Assembly (NCBI RefSeq): GCF_026212465.1
Contig: NC_080053.1
Coordinates: 8,754,459-8,818,458, forward strand
Origin: Amaranthus tricolor
Lineage: Eukaryota > Streptophyta > Magnoliopsida > Caryophyllales > Amaranthaceae
Length of the DNA: 64,000 nucleotides
Reading direction: 5' to 3'
Below are positions 40,001 to 52,194 of the stretch, one piece after another (within the stretch, counting starts at the first letter, position 1; every line of letters starts with the position of its first letter). The notes under the pieces were generated by a model. That model was not told where the DNA came from and did not search any database. It saw only the letters and a program-made list of their open reading frames with translations. A program made the position numbers and the translations under genes.

Positions 40001-40380
40001 TCAACTAAATCAGCTATTTACACTGCTTGAGTTCCTATTGATATATGGGAGGAGATCAGGACTATATCCTAGTTTGCTTATGGTTCTCTTCCTTTCAAGT
40101 ATCTTGGAGTTCCTCTTTCTTCCAAACGACTCAGCATAGTTGATTGTGAGCAAATAGCTGACAAGATGACTTGGAAGATTAGAGCTCGGAGTGCGAAGAA
40201 TCTTTCTTGTGCTGCTCGCCTTCAACTAATAAATTCTGTCTTGATGGGAATCTCCACCTACTAGTGTCAGATGTTTATTCTCCCACGCCGTGTTATTAAG
40301 ACTGTTAATTCCATTTGCTGCTCTTTTTTATGGTTTGGTGTTCATGATTCACAAAAACCTGGGCATGTTAACGTTTGAGA
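37025..40380 (+). mobile_element. L1-type LINE, 5' portion, heavily decayed
   Basis: Frames in order: gag-like ORF1 scrap (37025-37213: FDRKPFIVKPWSSN, IPIWVKLPKLHLKYW), endonuclease scraps (WNVRGINK at about 37865; YTWNNKQVGDRRIMSKIDR and FLPGGAYDHSPMLIQF at 38345-38554), and reverse transcriptase pieces (38842-39087; 39308-39766 with NLIPKVQYPSHPRDFR, QGAFVAGRNIMHSILLCQD and KIDLCKAYDTMNWQF; 39806-40030 with FLDD where FADD or YADD is usual). Many stops and frame changes show it is old. It ends against the chromovirus near 40380, after codons for LWFGVHDSQKPGHVN. Confidence 0.82.
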
Positions 40381-41897
40381 CAACGCTCTTCTAACAAGGC
40401 ACTACGTGAGCTGGTTATGGAACTAGCTGAGGAAAGGAGGTCAAAGTCCAAGCCGACCGCAGAGACAACTTCCTTTATGAGCAAGAGAATCTCTCAGAAG
40501 AAACCTTCTACGTACTCAGGGACTAGGGAACCTTGGAAAGTTGGTTACAAGAATTTGACAAACTGTTCAACGTGGTGCAGTACCTGGAGCACTTGAGGGT
40601 AGACCAGGCTGCATTCTACCTTCAAGAAGAGGCAGATTATTGGTGGTCGAATGCAAGAGATAGCGTGATGAGTGACCCCGATAATCTGCTAAGTTGGAAG
40701 GATTTCAAGACGATGATTCGAGAAAAGTTTTACCCACCGCATATAAGGAAGCAGAAGTTAAATGAATTTGCTAGGCTTGAGATGGGGGAGATGTCTGTGG
40801 ATGAATACTATAAGAAATTCATGGAATATGTCAAATACTGCCCTGATGACGTTCCCACCGAAGAAAAGAAGATGCAAAGATTCGAATTGGGATTAGTGAA
40901 TCAGGTGCAAGTTCACATTGATAGCGACAGATACACCACATTAGATGCAATGTATCAGAGAGCTGCTCAAGTCGGAAGCTTGCTTAAGATGGATAAGGGA
41001 AAAGACCCGTGACTAGTAGTGGGGCAGCCCCTAGTGGGGAAAAGAGAAGGAGAATTTCATCAACAACACAGTTACAGCAAAAGACATCGAAGCTTCAATG
41101 ACCAACCCCTCGGAAATGAGAGAAATGGCAAGCCTCAGTTGAGAGGTGCCAATGATCGGAAGGTGATTAGGGATCGCCATGGCAAGGAGAGAGTCTTCTT
41201 TTGGTCCAAATGTTCCAACAATCACCTGGGGAAGGACTGCAGTGGAAATTTGGTAGAGTGCAAATATTGTGGCAAGCTACGACACCGAGAGTACGAGTGC
41301 TTTGCAAAGCATGGACATCCAGCTCAACAACATAATGGGCAACAAAGCTCCAGACCGAGGAATTTCAGAAATAACAAGGATGGGAACAACCACTGTGGTA
41401 GGAAGCTGAACCACCAGAGGGATTGGAATGGGAACCGCACATCTCAAAGTAGCTTCAAGCCTGGAAGGTTTAATGGGAACAACACCCGGAATGGCAATGG
41501 AGAAGCCAGTACGGCTGTAACTCATCCAACTATGGGGAGGTTGATAGCTATCAACAGTAAGGAGGCAGAGTCGGCGAGGGATGTGGTGACAGGTACGTTC
41601 CTTGTGAATTCTGTACCTGTTAAAGTATTGTTTGATACTGGGGCATCTGATTCTTTTGTATGCACATCAAAGATCGAGAAGTTAGGATTAACGAACCCTG
41701 AATCCACCTCTAATGTTGTAGCGATTCCATCAGGGGAGTTATTTCAGTGTACTACATTATATAGAGGAGTTCATTTAACCATAGGAGAAGTTGTTTTCCC
41801 TAGTGACTTTTATGAGCTCGACATGGATGACTTAGACATCATTCTTGGGATGGATTGGTTAGGTCTTTTCATGGCAGAGATTGAGTGTGACAATTAA
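40375..41897 (+). pseudogene. Chromovirus gag and protease
   Basis: Frames 40375-40596, 40533-41012 and 41019-41897. Gag capsid-like part: EFDKLFNVVQYLEHLRVDQA, FYLQEEADYWW, MIREKFYPPHIRKQKLNEF. One zinc knuckle is intact (CKYCGKLRHREYEC), with a possible second before it (CSNNHLGKDC). The aspartic protease active site VLFDTGASDSFV and GMDWLG are present. Breaks: a frame change between 40533 and 40596, a stop TGA at 41010-41012 and TAA at 41895-41897. Gag coats the RNA and protease matures the polyprotein. The N-terminus is missing at the junction with the LINE. Confidence 0.85.
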
Positions 41898-44800
41898 GAA
41901 GTGAGGCTTGTAGGACCTAAGGGAAAAAGTGTTAAGTATAACAAGGGTACTTTGGGGTTATGGGCTAAAATGGTATCTTCCTTGAGAATGAAGAGATTGC
42001 TGAGGCAGGGATTACCTTGTTACTTGTGTCACGTTCAAAGAATCGAGGATAAGGTTGTGGCTCTTGAGACCGTTCCCGTCGTAAACGAGTTTATGGAGGT
42101 CTTCCCAGACAAAATACCGGGAATGCCACCTACTCGGGACTTTGAATTTACCATAGACTTGGTACCGGGGGCGGGACCCATATCCAAAGCACCTTATAGG
42201 ATGGCACCAGCAGAGATGGAAGAATTGAGAAAGCAAATAGAAGAGTTGTTGGAGAAAGGGTACATACGATCGAGTGTTTCGCCCTGGGGGGCACCTGTGT
42301 TGTTTGTTCGCAAGAAGGATGGGAGTATGAGACTATGCATAGATTACCATGAGTTGAACAAGATTACTGTGAAGAGCAAATACCCTCTACCGAGAATTGA
42401 TGACCTGTTTGACCAACTTAAGAGAGCTGGAATGTTTTCAAAGATCGACTTGAGGTCTGGCTATCATCAATTGAGAATAGCGGAGAGAGATGTACCCAAG
42501 ACGGCCTTTAGGACTCGCTATGGGCATTTTGAGTTTACAGTGATGCCATTTGGGCTGACAAATGCACCAGCAGCATTCATGTGTTTGATGAATCGGATGT
42601 TTAGTGCATGCCTCGATAAGTTCGTCGTGGTCGTCATTGATGATATTTTGGTGTATTCAAAGGATGAGGGAGAGCACGAGCAACATTTGAGGCAAGTATT
42701 GCAGATACTTCGGGAGAATCAATTGTATGCCAAATTTTCTAAGTGTGAGTTTTGGCTTGAAAAAGTATCATTTTTAGGGCATTTTGTATCCAAAGAGGGA
42801 GTTACCGTGGATCCAGTTAAGATTGAGGCGGTGAGGGATTGGCCTACACCGAAAAATGTGACCGAGATTTGAAGTTTTTTGGGTTTGGCTAGTTACTATA
42901 GAAGATTTGTGAAGGATTTCTCGAAGATTGCCCCACCAATGACTAATTTGATGAAGAAAGAGAAGAAACTTGAGTGGACTGAGGAGTGTGAGGGAGCCTT
43001 CCGAACATTAAAGGAGAGATTGACTACTGCACCGCTTTTAACCCTTCCAGACAGCACGTCTGAGTATCTTGTGTATAGTTATGCCTCGAAAAATGGGTTA
43101 GGGTGTGTGTTGATGCAAGATCGAAAGGTTATTGCTTATGCATAAAGACAACTTAAATCGCATGAAGTCAATTATCCGACCCAATACCTAGAACTAGCAG
43201 CCATTGTCTTTGCTCTGAAGATTTGGAGACATTACTCATATGGAGTGAAGTGCAAAATTTATACTGACAATCAAAGCTTGCGATACTTGTATACACAACA
43301 AAATTTGAACATGAGACAACGAAGGTGGCTAGAGTTGATTAACGACTATGATGTGGAGTTTAATTATCATGAGGGTAAGGCCAATGTGTTCGCTGATGTT
43401 TTTAGTAGAAAGACCAGTTATTCCTTAACTTCCTTGACTGTTCCTAGAGAGTTGCAGAGAGACATGGAAGGACTGAATCTCGAGATTGTACAACATGGGG
43501 AGCTAGAGTCCCGGTTAGCAGCCTTATCCATTCGACCTTCAATTTTAGAGGAAATTTTAACAAATCAAGTGAGTGACTCCTTATTAGAGAAAACGAGAGA
43601 GCAAGCTAAAGAAGGGAAAGCTGAAGGATTTATGATATTCGAGGATGGTAGCATTCGATATAAGGGTCGATGGTGTGTACCTTCTACTTGCACAAAGCTT
43701 AAGGAGAAGATATTGACAGAGGCTCATAGCTCAAAGTATTGTATTCATCCGGGAGGAGATAAAATGTATCAAGACTTGAAGCAGACATTTTGGTGGTCAG
43801 GGATGAAAAGAGATATTGCTGAGTTTATTTCCAAGTGTTTGACCTGTCAGAAGGTAAAGAGCGAGCATAAGAGGCCTACAGGTTTGCTCCAACCTTTGGA
43901 TATTCCTTTATGGAAATGGGATGACATATCCATGGATTTTGTTTTGGGTTTACCGAGGACTAGATCGGGAAATGATACGCTATGGGTGATTGTGGATACA
44001 CTCACCAAGAGTGTTAAGCTCATTCCGATGAATCATCAGTGGGATATGGATCAGTTGGCTCAAGCTTACCTTAAGAATGTCGTACGATACCATGGTGTCC
44101 CTAGATCTATAGTGTCTGATCGTGATACTAGATACGTGTCGAAATTTTGGGAAGCATTTCAGAAAGCTTTGGGTACAGAACTTCTTAGGAGCACATCTTT
44201 TCACCCGGCTACTGATGGGCGAACTGAATGCACGAATAGGACACTTGAAGATATGTTGCGAGCAGTAGCTTTGGACAGGCAAGGATCTTGGGATGAGTGC
44301 CTAGACATGTTGGAATTTTCATACAATAATAGTTACCATGCAAGCATCCAGATGGCACCTTTTGAAGCTTTGTAAGGTCGTCATTGTCGTAATCCCGTGT
44401 GTTGGGACGATTTCAGTGAATCTGTCACTCTAGGACCGGCTATGTTAGAGGAGATGACTGATCAAGTAAAAATGATTCAAGAAAGACTTAAAGCGGCCCA
44501 AGATCGACAAAAGTCCTACGTAGATCTTAAGAGGAGACCTGATGAGTTCGCCGTAGGGGATTATGTGTTATTGAGAGTTTCACCGATGAAGGGAGTCATG
44601 AGGTTTGGCAAGAGGGGGAAGTTGAGCCCAAAGTTTATAGGACCTTATGAGGTCACAGAGAAGGTATGAAAGGTCGCTTACAGACTAACATTACCCAATG
44701 AGTTGGGTAAGGTCCATGATGTGTTTCACATTTCGCAGTTGAAGAGATATGTTCCCGATAAATCTCTTGTGCTAGACCCCGAGCCCTTAGACCTTGATGA

Positions 44801-45000
44801 GAATTTATCTTATGAAGAGAAGCCTATCAAGATCTTAGATTCTAAGGTGCGTAGTACAAGGAGAAAGGATATAAAGATGGTGAAAGTTCTATGGGCTAAT
44901 AGCGCACACAGGAGGCAACGTGGGAAACTAAGGATTCCATGCATGAGAAATACCCACATCTTTTTCCTGAGGTTAGTAAGTTACGGGGTTGTAACTAAGT
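41898..45000 (+). pseudogene. Chromovirus pol: RT, RNase H, integrase, chromodomain-like end
   Basis: Reverse transcriptase at 42100-42870 ([33 protein letters not shown], catalytic [10 protein letters not shown]). RNase H at 42879-43400. Integrase with an HHCC zinc finger ([11 protein letters not shown] ... CLTCQ, 43745-43860) and a DDE core whose acids are visible in SMDFV, VSDRD and GRTEC. The C-terminal part at 44397-45000 has GKVHDVFHISQLKRY and a chromodomain-like stretch after PIKILDSKVR. Chromodomain integrases steer insertion to heterochromatin. In-frame stops at 42870-42872, 43144-43146, 44373-44375 and 44667-44669 disable it; the frame is otherwise retained, so decay is mostly by point mutation. 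Confidence 0.88.
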
Positions 45001-45394
45001 CTTTAAGGGGGGTAGAATGTGATAGAATTTCGCACGCTTGTACGCATTTTCTCCTCTATGATACCGACCTATTACAAAATTGCATGCTTTTTATTGATCG
45101 TGTCGATCGAGTCAATTGTATGATTTTTACATGCTTTCGATCGATTGTGTTAAGCCAATTGTGTGACATTTACATGTTTTGATTGGGTGTTGAGTTAATT
45201 TAAATGATTATGAATGCTCAAAACGAAATACGTATGAAAATTTGGATAGAGCGAGTATAATAGTATCAACAAGGTCACGATCGTTGAGTTAATTCCTTAG
45301 GCTTAAAATCGTTAAAGACACCTTCTTGAGTTATTAGAAATATAAATCTCCACAATTAGTACTTTGGTTGCGCTAGTTTCGGGGACGAAACTTC

Positions 45395-45411
45395 CTTTAA
45401 GGGGGGTAGTC
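45395..45411 (+). other. Polypurine tract
   Basis: CTTTAAGGGGGGTAGTC directly precedes the TGTAACACCC start of the LTR, where plus-strand DNA synthesis is primed. The identical 15-mer CTTTAAGGGGGGTAG also occurs at 45001-45015. Confidence 0.75.
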
Positions 45412-45542
45412 TGTAACACCCCGAAATTTTAATGACGTAATTATTTAATATTTTAATAGTTTTTGAAGATTTTACAATTATTATTTAATTTTTTCCGAAT
45501 TAGTTTTAATAAATTTATTTCATATACAGATTTAAATGTTAA

Positions 45543-45649
<107 letters not shown>

Positions 45650-45877
45650 TATAGTTACGATTTCTTAAATAAAGAGGTTCGAATCAAAATGATTATTTTA
45701 TTAAAATGTGTGAGCCCACGAAGGTGAGTCTCTTAGTTGGGTCTCGCAAGAAAATGAATCGAGATAAAAAATAAATAAATAAATAAAATAAATAAATAAA
45801 TAAATAAATAAATGAACCTAATAATAAATAAAAGTAATAATAATAATAGTAATAAAAATGATAATAGCAATAACGAG

Positions 45878-45884
45878 TATAAAA
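45878..45884 (+). promoter_or_regulatory. LTR TATA box
   Basis: TATAAAA, about 465 bp into the LTR, before a CT-rich region that resembles a retrotransposon transcript start. Placement fits a U3/R boundary. Confidence 0.5.
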
Positions 45885-48491
45885 CCCGTGAAAACCCTAA
45901 ATGCTCAAAAGAGCCGTCATCCCTCCTTCTCTTCCTTCTCCTTCTTTCTCTCTTCTCCCCCTTGCGCCGCCAGAGAACGGTTGGCCACCACCAGCTGCTG
46001 CACAGCCCCACAGAAACACCACCAAGCAGCCCCGACCTTCCTCTTCACTCCCACGTGTAGCCCAACAGTAGGCGGCTGCAGTTACACCTCACAGCAGCAG
46101 GCGGCTGCGGGTTTTTGCTTCCCCTTTGGCTCCACGCAGCCCTCCTTCACCACCATGTCTTGAGTCACGCCACCACCACAAGAACCACCAACCTCTTGAC
46201 CCATTTTCTAGTTTCACCCATTGTAAGCCCTCTCTCACTTTTCAAATTGATTAATTTACTCATTCTAATTAGAATCTACCATGTTTATGAGTTTTGTGTT
46301 GATTGTGTATTAGTCTCATTGAATTCTAGTATGGGTAATAGTCAAAAGAATTATCCTTGAACATGAAATGATTTGGGTTTTATTTAGAGAAGTGATTACT
46401 AGTAGTGTGTGTGTGTTTGTATGATACTTTGGTGGTGTGATGATTTATTCAATAATCTTATAAACTTGGTTGATTATTGTTGTGGCAATTAGTAATGTTT
46501 ATGATTACTGTTGACTATAGAAATGGTTTTGATTGTTAATTGGGAGTAGTAGTTGCTAATTGTTAGTGATTTAATTGTGAGAGTTACTAATACCTCATTA
46601 GGTTGTTATTGAAATCATAAATACATAATTGTAATAAGCCATGAACATAGTGTCAACTGTTGAGAATTATTAAAGTTACTTGTATGATGCCTTGATTTTA
46701 GTTCTTTCTAGCGTTGGAGAATATAATAAATGATATTGCGATGTGATAACTTTAAGATTCGTCCTTGTCGTCATATTAGCACTACATCAACATTAAGTGT
46801 GAATCGTCGCTTTATATTAAGATGATGTGAATCGTTATAACTCAAAGTTAGTTTGTGTAATGAAGCAGTCGACATAATCCTTTTATTCTTTGCCGATGGA
46901 AAAACTTGTGTTATTGTTGAATTGACAATTATACTTGGTGTTGAATGAGATGCATACGTGCTAGAAGTATTTGAAAACTTGCTGTGAATGGATGATAGTG
47001 GTTACTTTGGTTTCTAGCTGGTATGACAAAGTAGTTAAGAGAACTTATAAGTTCTATTCCTAACTTGTATAGGTTCCCAGTTTATAAGAGGAAAGTAGAC
47101 CCTTAGTTGGGTGATTTTTGTAACTTGTGGTCGTGCAGTGACGCTTATAGGTATGTACACGCAATAATTTATTATCATGTTTATCGTTACAAAGTATTAT
47201 CATTACTTCATGATTATATGCATCGTATTAGAATTATAGAGCGCCAAAAAGTAAACTATGCTAGCGTATAGTCATAATAGTGATATAAGCAAGTAGAATG
47301 AAAACATTAGAAGACTATGAGAACATATTTCTAAATAGTAGAGAATCCACCATGGTTGTGTGTGGTATCGAAGTGATTTCCTACTTATTGAGCCTTGATG
47401 TATGATTAGTTGGCGTGACTCAACTGGATTATGTCTGGTTGAGTTAATAGTCCCCTAGGTGAGGTTCAACGGGACCATCGTAAGGGGGGTATGAGCATGC
47501 TTGGGTCACTGGGCACCGGATGGACGATACCGCCCCTTGACCGAGGTGATACCATGCGGGCCTTGCAAACCCCAATATGGTGGCCTCTTCACTGGTTTAG
47601 AACCCCAGTGAGCTCATATTTGCCATGGGCGTCGGATGGCCGAAAACGCCCTTGGCCGTGTCACTATGCCATGAATAGAGAAAGGATCCACTACCTTGGA
47701 ATATACTCGAGAGATTAGTAGTTTGAAAGAGAAATTATTAGTAAATAAAGGTGTTTAGACAGATGAGTAGACTCGCTATTGCCATACTATATCGTTGTCT
47801 ATGGTTTTGTTCAATGACTCAAATTGTTATAAGTTCTTAATTACTGACATGTATGTGTTTTTTGTTGTTTGCTGATGACTCTCTATGATGTTCCTGCTAT
47901 GACACATCTGACTATGGTCATTATGTTGAGCAGCAGGAGGATCATAGCTTGACATGACAGGTATAGGAGCTTCTTTTGCTTTGCATTGGGGAAAGAGAGG
48001 AGTACGGTCGTAACAACTGTGTACAAATTGTCTAATGCTTGTAGCTTCTATATTACTTGTAAAGTTATCTTTTGGGGTTGTATAATTTCTTTTGTATGGA
48101 GTCATGTGACTCCTTGTATGATCCATAGTTCCGCTGCGTAGTTTTTTTGGATGTATAGTATTGAGAATACTCCTTTAGTATCCCTCAGATCGATGCGTTA
48201 ACACTGGAACAACGATCCTCATTAGAGTTGATGATTTGAGAAGTCGACGATGATTCTTTCTGTCGTGATATATTCTTGAATATAGTTATGTTATCCAATT
48301 ATATATATTCTTGTCACATCCTCAGTTTTCAGCAGAGATGCTGCCGAAATTTTCACTTACTCACCTTTTTAATTAATCTTTAGTGTTTATTTTAATTTTT
48401 TCCCTTTTCTTTTTATGTAACACCCGAATTTCCTCCCTTCCTTCACGATTTCTAGTTTCGTGTAAGGGGTTGGAAATTCAAGGGTGTTACA

Positions 48492-49400
48492 TAGTTGGGC
48501 TACTATTTGTAAGCCGAAAAAAGCTAGTGGTCTTGGCATTCGAAAATTGCAACCTTGGAATATTACTGCTGTAGGGAAAATAGCTTGGCATATCTCACAT
48601 CTTAGGGAGTCCTTATGGGTTAGATGGGTGCATGGTGTCTATACTAAGGGTGGTCGTTGGGAGATCTTCAATGCCCCTAACACTACTAGTTGGACATTGA
48701 AGAAAATTTGTGGTGTCAAATATCATCTTTTGACCAGGATTGGTAAGGATATATTCGATCAAGGAAACATACATGGCTTAGGGGGAGCCTCATCTGAGGT
48801 TTAGATGGATTAAATCATTTGGAATTGGCTTTCAATTCAAAAGACTCGTTTTATCAGTTGGATAGTTGTTATTCAGAAGTTTAAGACAAAGGACAAACTG
48901 AAGCTTATTGGAGTGGTTGATAATGATCTTTGCCCTCTTTGTGGTATTGATTCAGAATCTAATGCTCATTTGTTTTTTGAGTGTATCTTCAGTCAAAGAT
49001 GTCTGCAGGAAGTTCGCAATTGGTCAGGCCTCAAATTTAAACCAATTGTACACATGGAATAACGGAAGCTCAAAGGTGATACAATCCAACGGAATACACT
49101 CTGTACTATTTATACATCTACTGCCTACCACATTTGGCGATCCAGGAATGATGCGGTTTGGAATGACTTTGTGAGGTCACCTTCCTATATTAGTGCCATG
49201 GTGCAAGCTGATGTGCGGCATAGATTTCTTAATCTGCATTTAATGATAGTTGATGATTCTATTTGTCATTGGCTTTTATAGTTTCTTGTATGTTTAGTTT
49301 TTTTTTTCCTAAGCTCCAATTTTGCTTTGTCTTGTACTGTACAATTTTGGTTAGCTGTTGAAACAGTCGTATTATTAATGAGATTTCATTAGTCGTTTTT
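48492..49400 (+). mobile_element. L1-type LINE, 3' portion after the chromovirus
   Basis: Codons resume with SWATICKPKKASGLGIRKLQ and WHISHLRESLWVRWVHGVYT, then GGRWEIFNAPNTTSWTLKKI, the region after the reverse transcriptase. A zinc-binding scrap follows (LCPLCGIDSESNAHLFFEC at about 48927-48985), then a 3' UTR with a T-rich stretch to about 49400. It continues, in the same orientation, the LINE cut at 40380. No (TAA)n tail is preserved. Confidence 0.75.
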
Positions 49401-50617
49401 AGCACCTAATTTTTTTATATATATATTTGTTCATTACTAATTAAAATTTAATTAGTGATGGTAGTAATTTGAAAATTTTCTACGATGATTAGAAACTTGT
49501 CAACTCGTAACGTAGTTATGACGTGTAACAAGTAACGTAAACTTTGGAGGTAAAACTTAAAGGTAAGCAACTACCCACAACGTTTCGGGATAATTATAAT
49601 AATTACCCAAAAACTTTATTTACCTATGTTGAGAATAAATTAAATATTTCATAAACATATATAAGTGATTTTTAAACATGAAGTATAAGTTAGATAACTT
49701 TTTACATGTACAAAAATATTTACCCAAACTTTAGACTATCTTAGATAAAACTTTCTTACACCATAATAAACCAAATTGAGGACAAAAACCACCTCAAATC
49801 AGCCCCATATGGCTGTCACCTACCCCCTTTTAGCTCTTTAAACACTTACATACTCAAGCAAATTGTTCTATTCAAAATCCCCTTTGTTCTACCCAAAGCT
49901 TGTGCATCATTACAAGCATACAAGAGGCAAATATTAGAAGAAAAAACATTTCATTTTCAGACCATTTTATTCAGCCATAATCCCCAACAAATTGCACCCA
50001 AATTCATCCAAGAACAAACACTAGAATCCTTCAAAGTTTTAATTGCTAAAACACCTTCTTTTCTCATCAAATCTTCTTCAAAAACCAATCTAAAACTTCT
50101 GAAAATTTATGTTTATAAACTCAAATCTTCCATAAAAATAATCTTCATCTTATGAGATTTTCATAGACACCAAACTTGAAGAAATCCACTAAGTATAGAG
50201 TAAGTTATGTTCATTTCTTTGTTCCACTAGTTTTTGTTAAAACTTGTTCATGTAAAACTTTTTTTTTTTACATGAATTGTTCTATAAACTAAGAACATTA
50301 TAAAATGAGTATTTTATCTCTAAACTAAGAAAATCATCACTTATAAATCTATAAAAATCCGCCATAATAGAAAGTAAGAAGATGTATTTCCATAAACATA
50401 TGAATTTTGTTACTTAAAGGATTCAAGTAAAATTATGGGACTTAACTAAGTATGTTGCTCAACATAATTAGTATACTCCAAATATGTTAAAATCATCACA
50501 AGTATTAGTTTAACAACTCCAACTAAGGAAAGTAAAGTGCATGTTAGAAATCCAAAATTATTATTGATTTTTGAGTGAATGCAATATGTTTAGTTGAAGA
50601 GTTGGAGTTGAGACAAA
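49401..50617 (+). other. Left part of an LTR-like non-coding block
   Basis: No coding frame. At 49860-50210 a leader-like sequence ends near a possible splice donor. With 52195-54770 it may form one large chromovirus-type solo LTR interrupted by the LTR at 50623-52189, because the layout resembles the 3' LTR at 45412-48491. Ends were not found. Confidence 0.3.
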
Positions 50618-50622
50618 GACCC

Positions 50623-52189
50623 TGATGTGCTGATTTATGAACACGTTTACTACCCCTTTATTGTGCCAAGTTTTATGCTTTTCAATCGTTATTATACACA
50701 TTATGCACGATTTTACCTTGTTCTTGTCTTTGAGGTTGTTTTGTGATTATTTCAGGAGATTCGGAGACAACAACGTCAACATCGATGCGTTGTGAGACTT
50801 GGGCACGCAAATCGAGAGCTTTCCCGGAGAACACGCTAAGCTTGGAACTAATCACTAGTTGTTACTCCATTTAGACTAACCAAGACACCATCCAAGCAAT
50901 TAATGTTGATCATGCTCAAGTTAAGAGGCAAAAGCAGCTGAAAACAACCGAATCAAACTCCATTCGGCTGAATGGATAAGTCATTCGGTCGAATGGCCTA
51001 TGTTTTCTCAAAGAAGATTCACCAAAGCTGCTGGAATAGGCGAATGAAACAACGTTCGGGCGAATGGCCCTCCATTCGGACGAATGGACTCTTCATTCGG
51101 GCGAATCAATCCCAGCGAAGTTCTTGAAATATTTCAAACATCGAGATTTGGGCGAATGGATCACCCATTCGGGCGAATAGCTCTGTTTTCTGCGGGAACT
51201 ATATTTCCTCTCAAGCCAAACCCAAGGGTATTTTTGGGCATTCGAATCTCCTTTGCTTAAAGGGTATAAATACCCCACTTTCTGTAGAAACAAGGGTGCA
51301 AACCCTAATACATTCTCTAATATAGTTTGTTACTTAGCTTTCTTTAGGGGATTAAACCTTAGTTTTTCATAGTTTTATTATCTCAATCTTTTGTTTTTCA
51401 AGTCTTTACTTTCTAGTTTGGATTTCAATCTTGATTATTGAATCTTCGCCACCTCCTTATTATAGCATCAACATTGGGTTGTAAGTATCAATCTCCTCGT
51501 TACTTTGAGTTCATTTATTGCATTTATTGTCTTGCCTAATATTTATTGCTTATCTAGAATAATTTCTACATTATCTTTACTCTTGTTGGTTTCTTTTGAT
51601 GACTATTATTTATGGTTTTTGTTCCATTGATTATCACTGTTTCCTACATTTCAATCATGTGTGAGTAGTTCTCTTTGGGGATTGATTAGTGAAACCCTAG
51701 GAAAGGCCAGCTATACTATTTATTGTTTAAGATTAGGGAAAAGATGATAATGATTAGTCCTTGAAACCCAATGCGAATCTTGTCCTGCAAATCCTTCGGA
51801 GACATAGGGCGATTATAGGTCGTTCGTTGTGATTTGTGGAATCATCAACTTCCTCTCGCATTCTTGGGTGTCTAGATTAGTTATTGTTTGATTTCCTCTG
51901 ACCCAATATATACTCTTTTAAAATCACCTTCCTAGGGTGAATCTAATCTCGACCCCTTTTTCTCCCCTTTGAATTATAGCATTAATCAACCGTGCTTGTC
52001 ATTTTCGTCATTAGTTTTAGACGCTCTTTAACCTACAAAGCCTCGTTATGTTGAGACGCAGAGTTTATTGTCACCCTTTGTCCTCGTGGTTCGATCCCCT
52101 ACCCCACTATACTTGTGTAGTGCGTAGGTTGTTATAAGTATTGTTTGGTTCAAGGTTTAGCATAAACTACTGTGAAAATCTTGTTATTA
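50623..52189 (+). mobile_element. Solo LTR, 1,567 bp, Athila/Tat-like
   Basis: The flanks GACCC at 50618-50622 and 52190-52194 are a perfect 5-bp target duplication. Removing the insert joins the flanks cleanly. The LTR starts TGATGTGCTG but ends TTGTTATTA rather than CA. A TATAAATA box is at 51265-51272, followed by a leader-like part. The end region with CGTGGTTCGATCCCCTACCC resembles Athila/Tat-type LTR ends. There is no internal coding domain, so it is a solo LTR. Confidence 0.65.
50961..51180. repeat. Array of CATTCGGNCGAATGG palindromes in U3
   Basis: Full or partial copies at 50961, 50992, 51039, 51054, 51073, 51094, 51149 and 51166. The best copies (CATTCGGTCGAATGG, CATTCGGACGAATGG) are near-perfect inverted repeats. 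They sit about 90-300 bp upstream of the LTR TATA box, so they could be protein-binding or hairpin sites. Confidence 0.8.
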
Positions 52190-52194
52190 GACCC

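Noticed and set aside
45733..46360. Several 80-100-aa frames rich in Ser, Pro and Leu in the chromovirus LTR
   Set aside because: They lie after the LTR TATA box in a pyrimidine-rich leader, overlap in different frames and show no domain.
47491..47718. 75-aa Trp/Pro-rich frame
   Set aside because: Internal LTR sequence with repeated GGATGG words. No family likeness and no other support.
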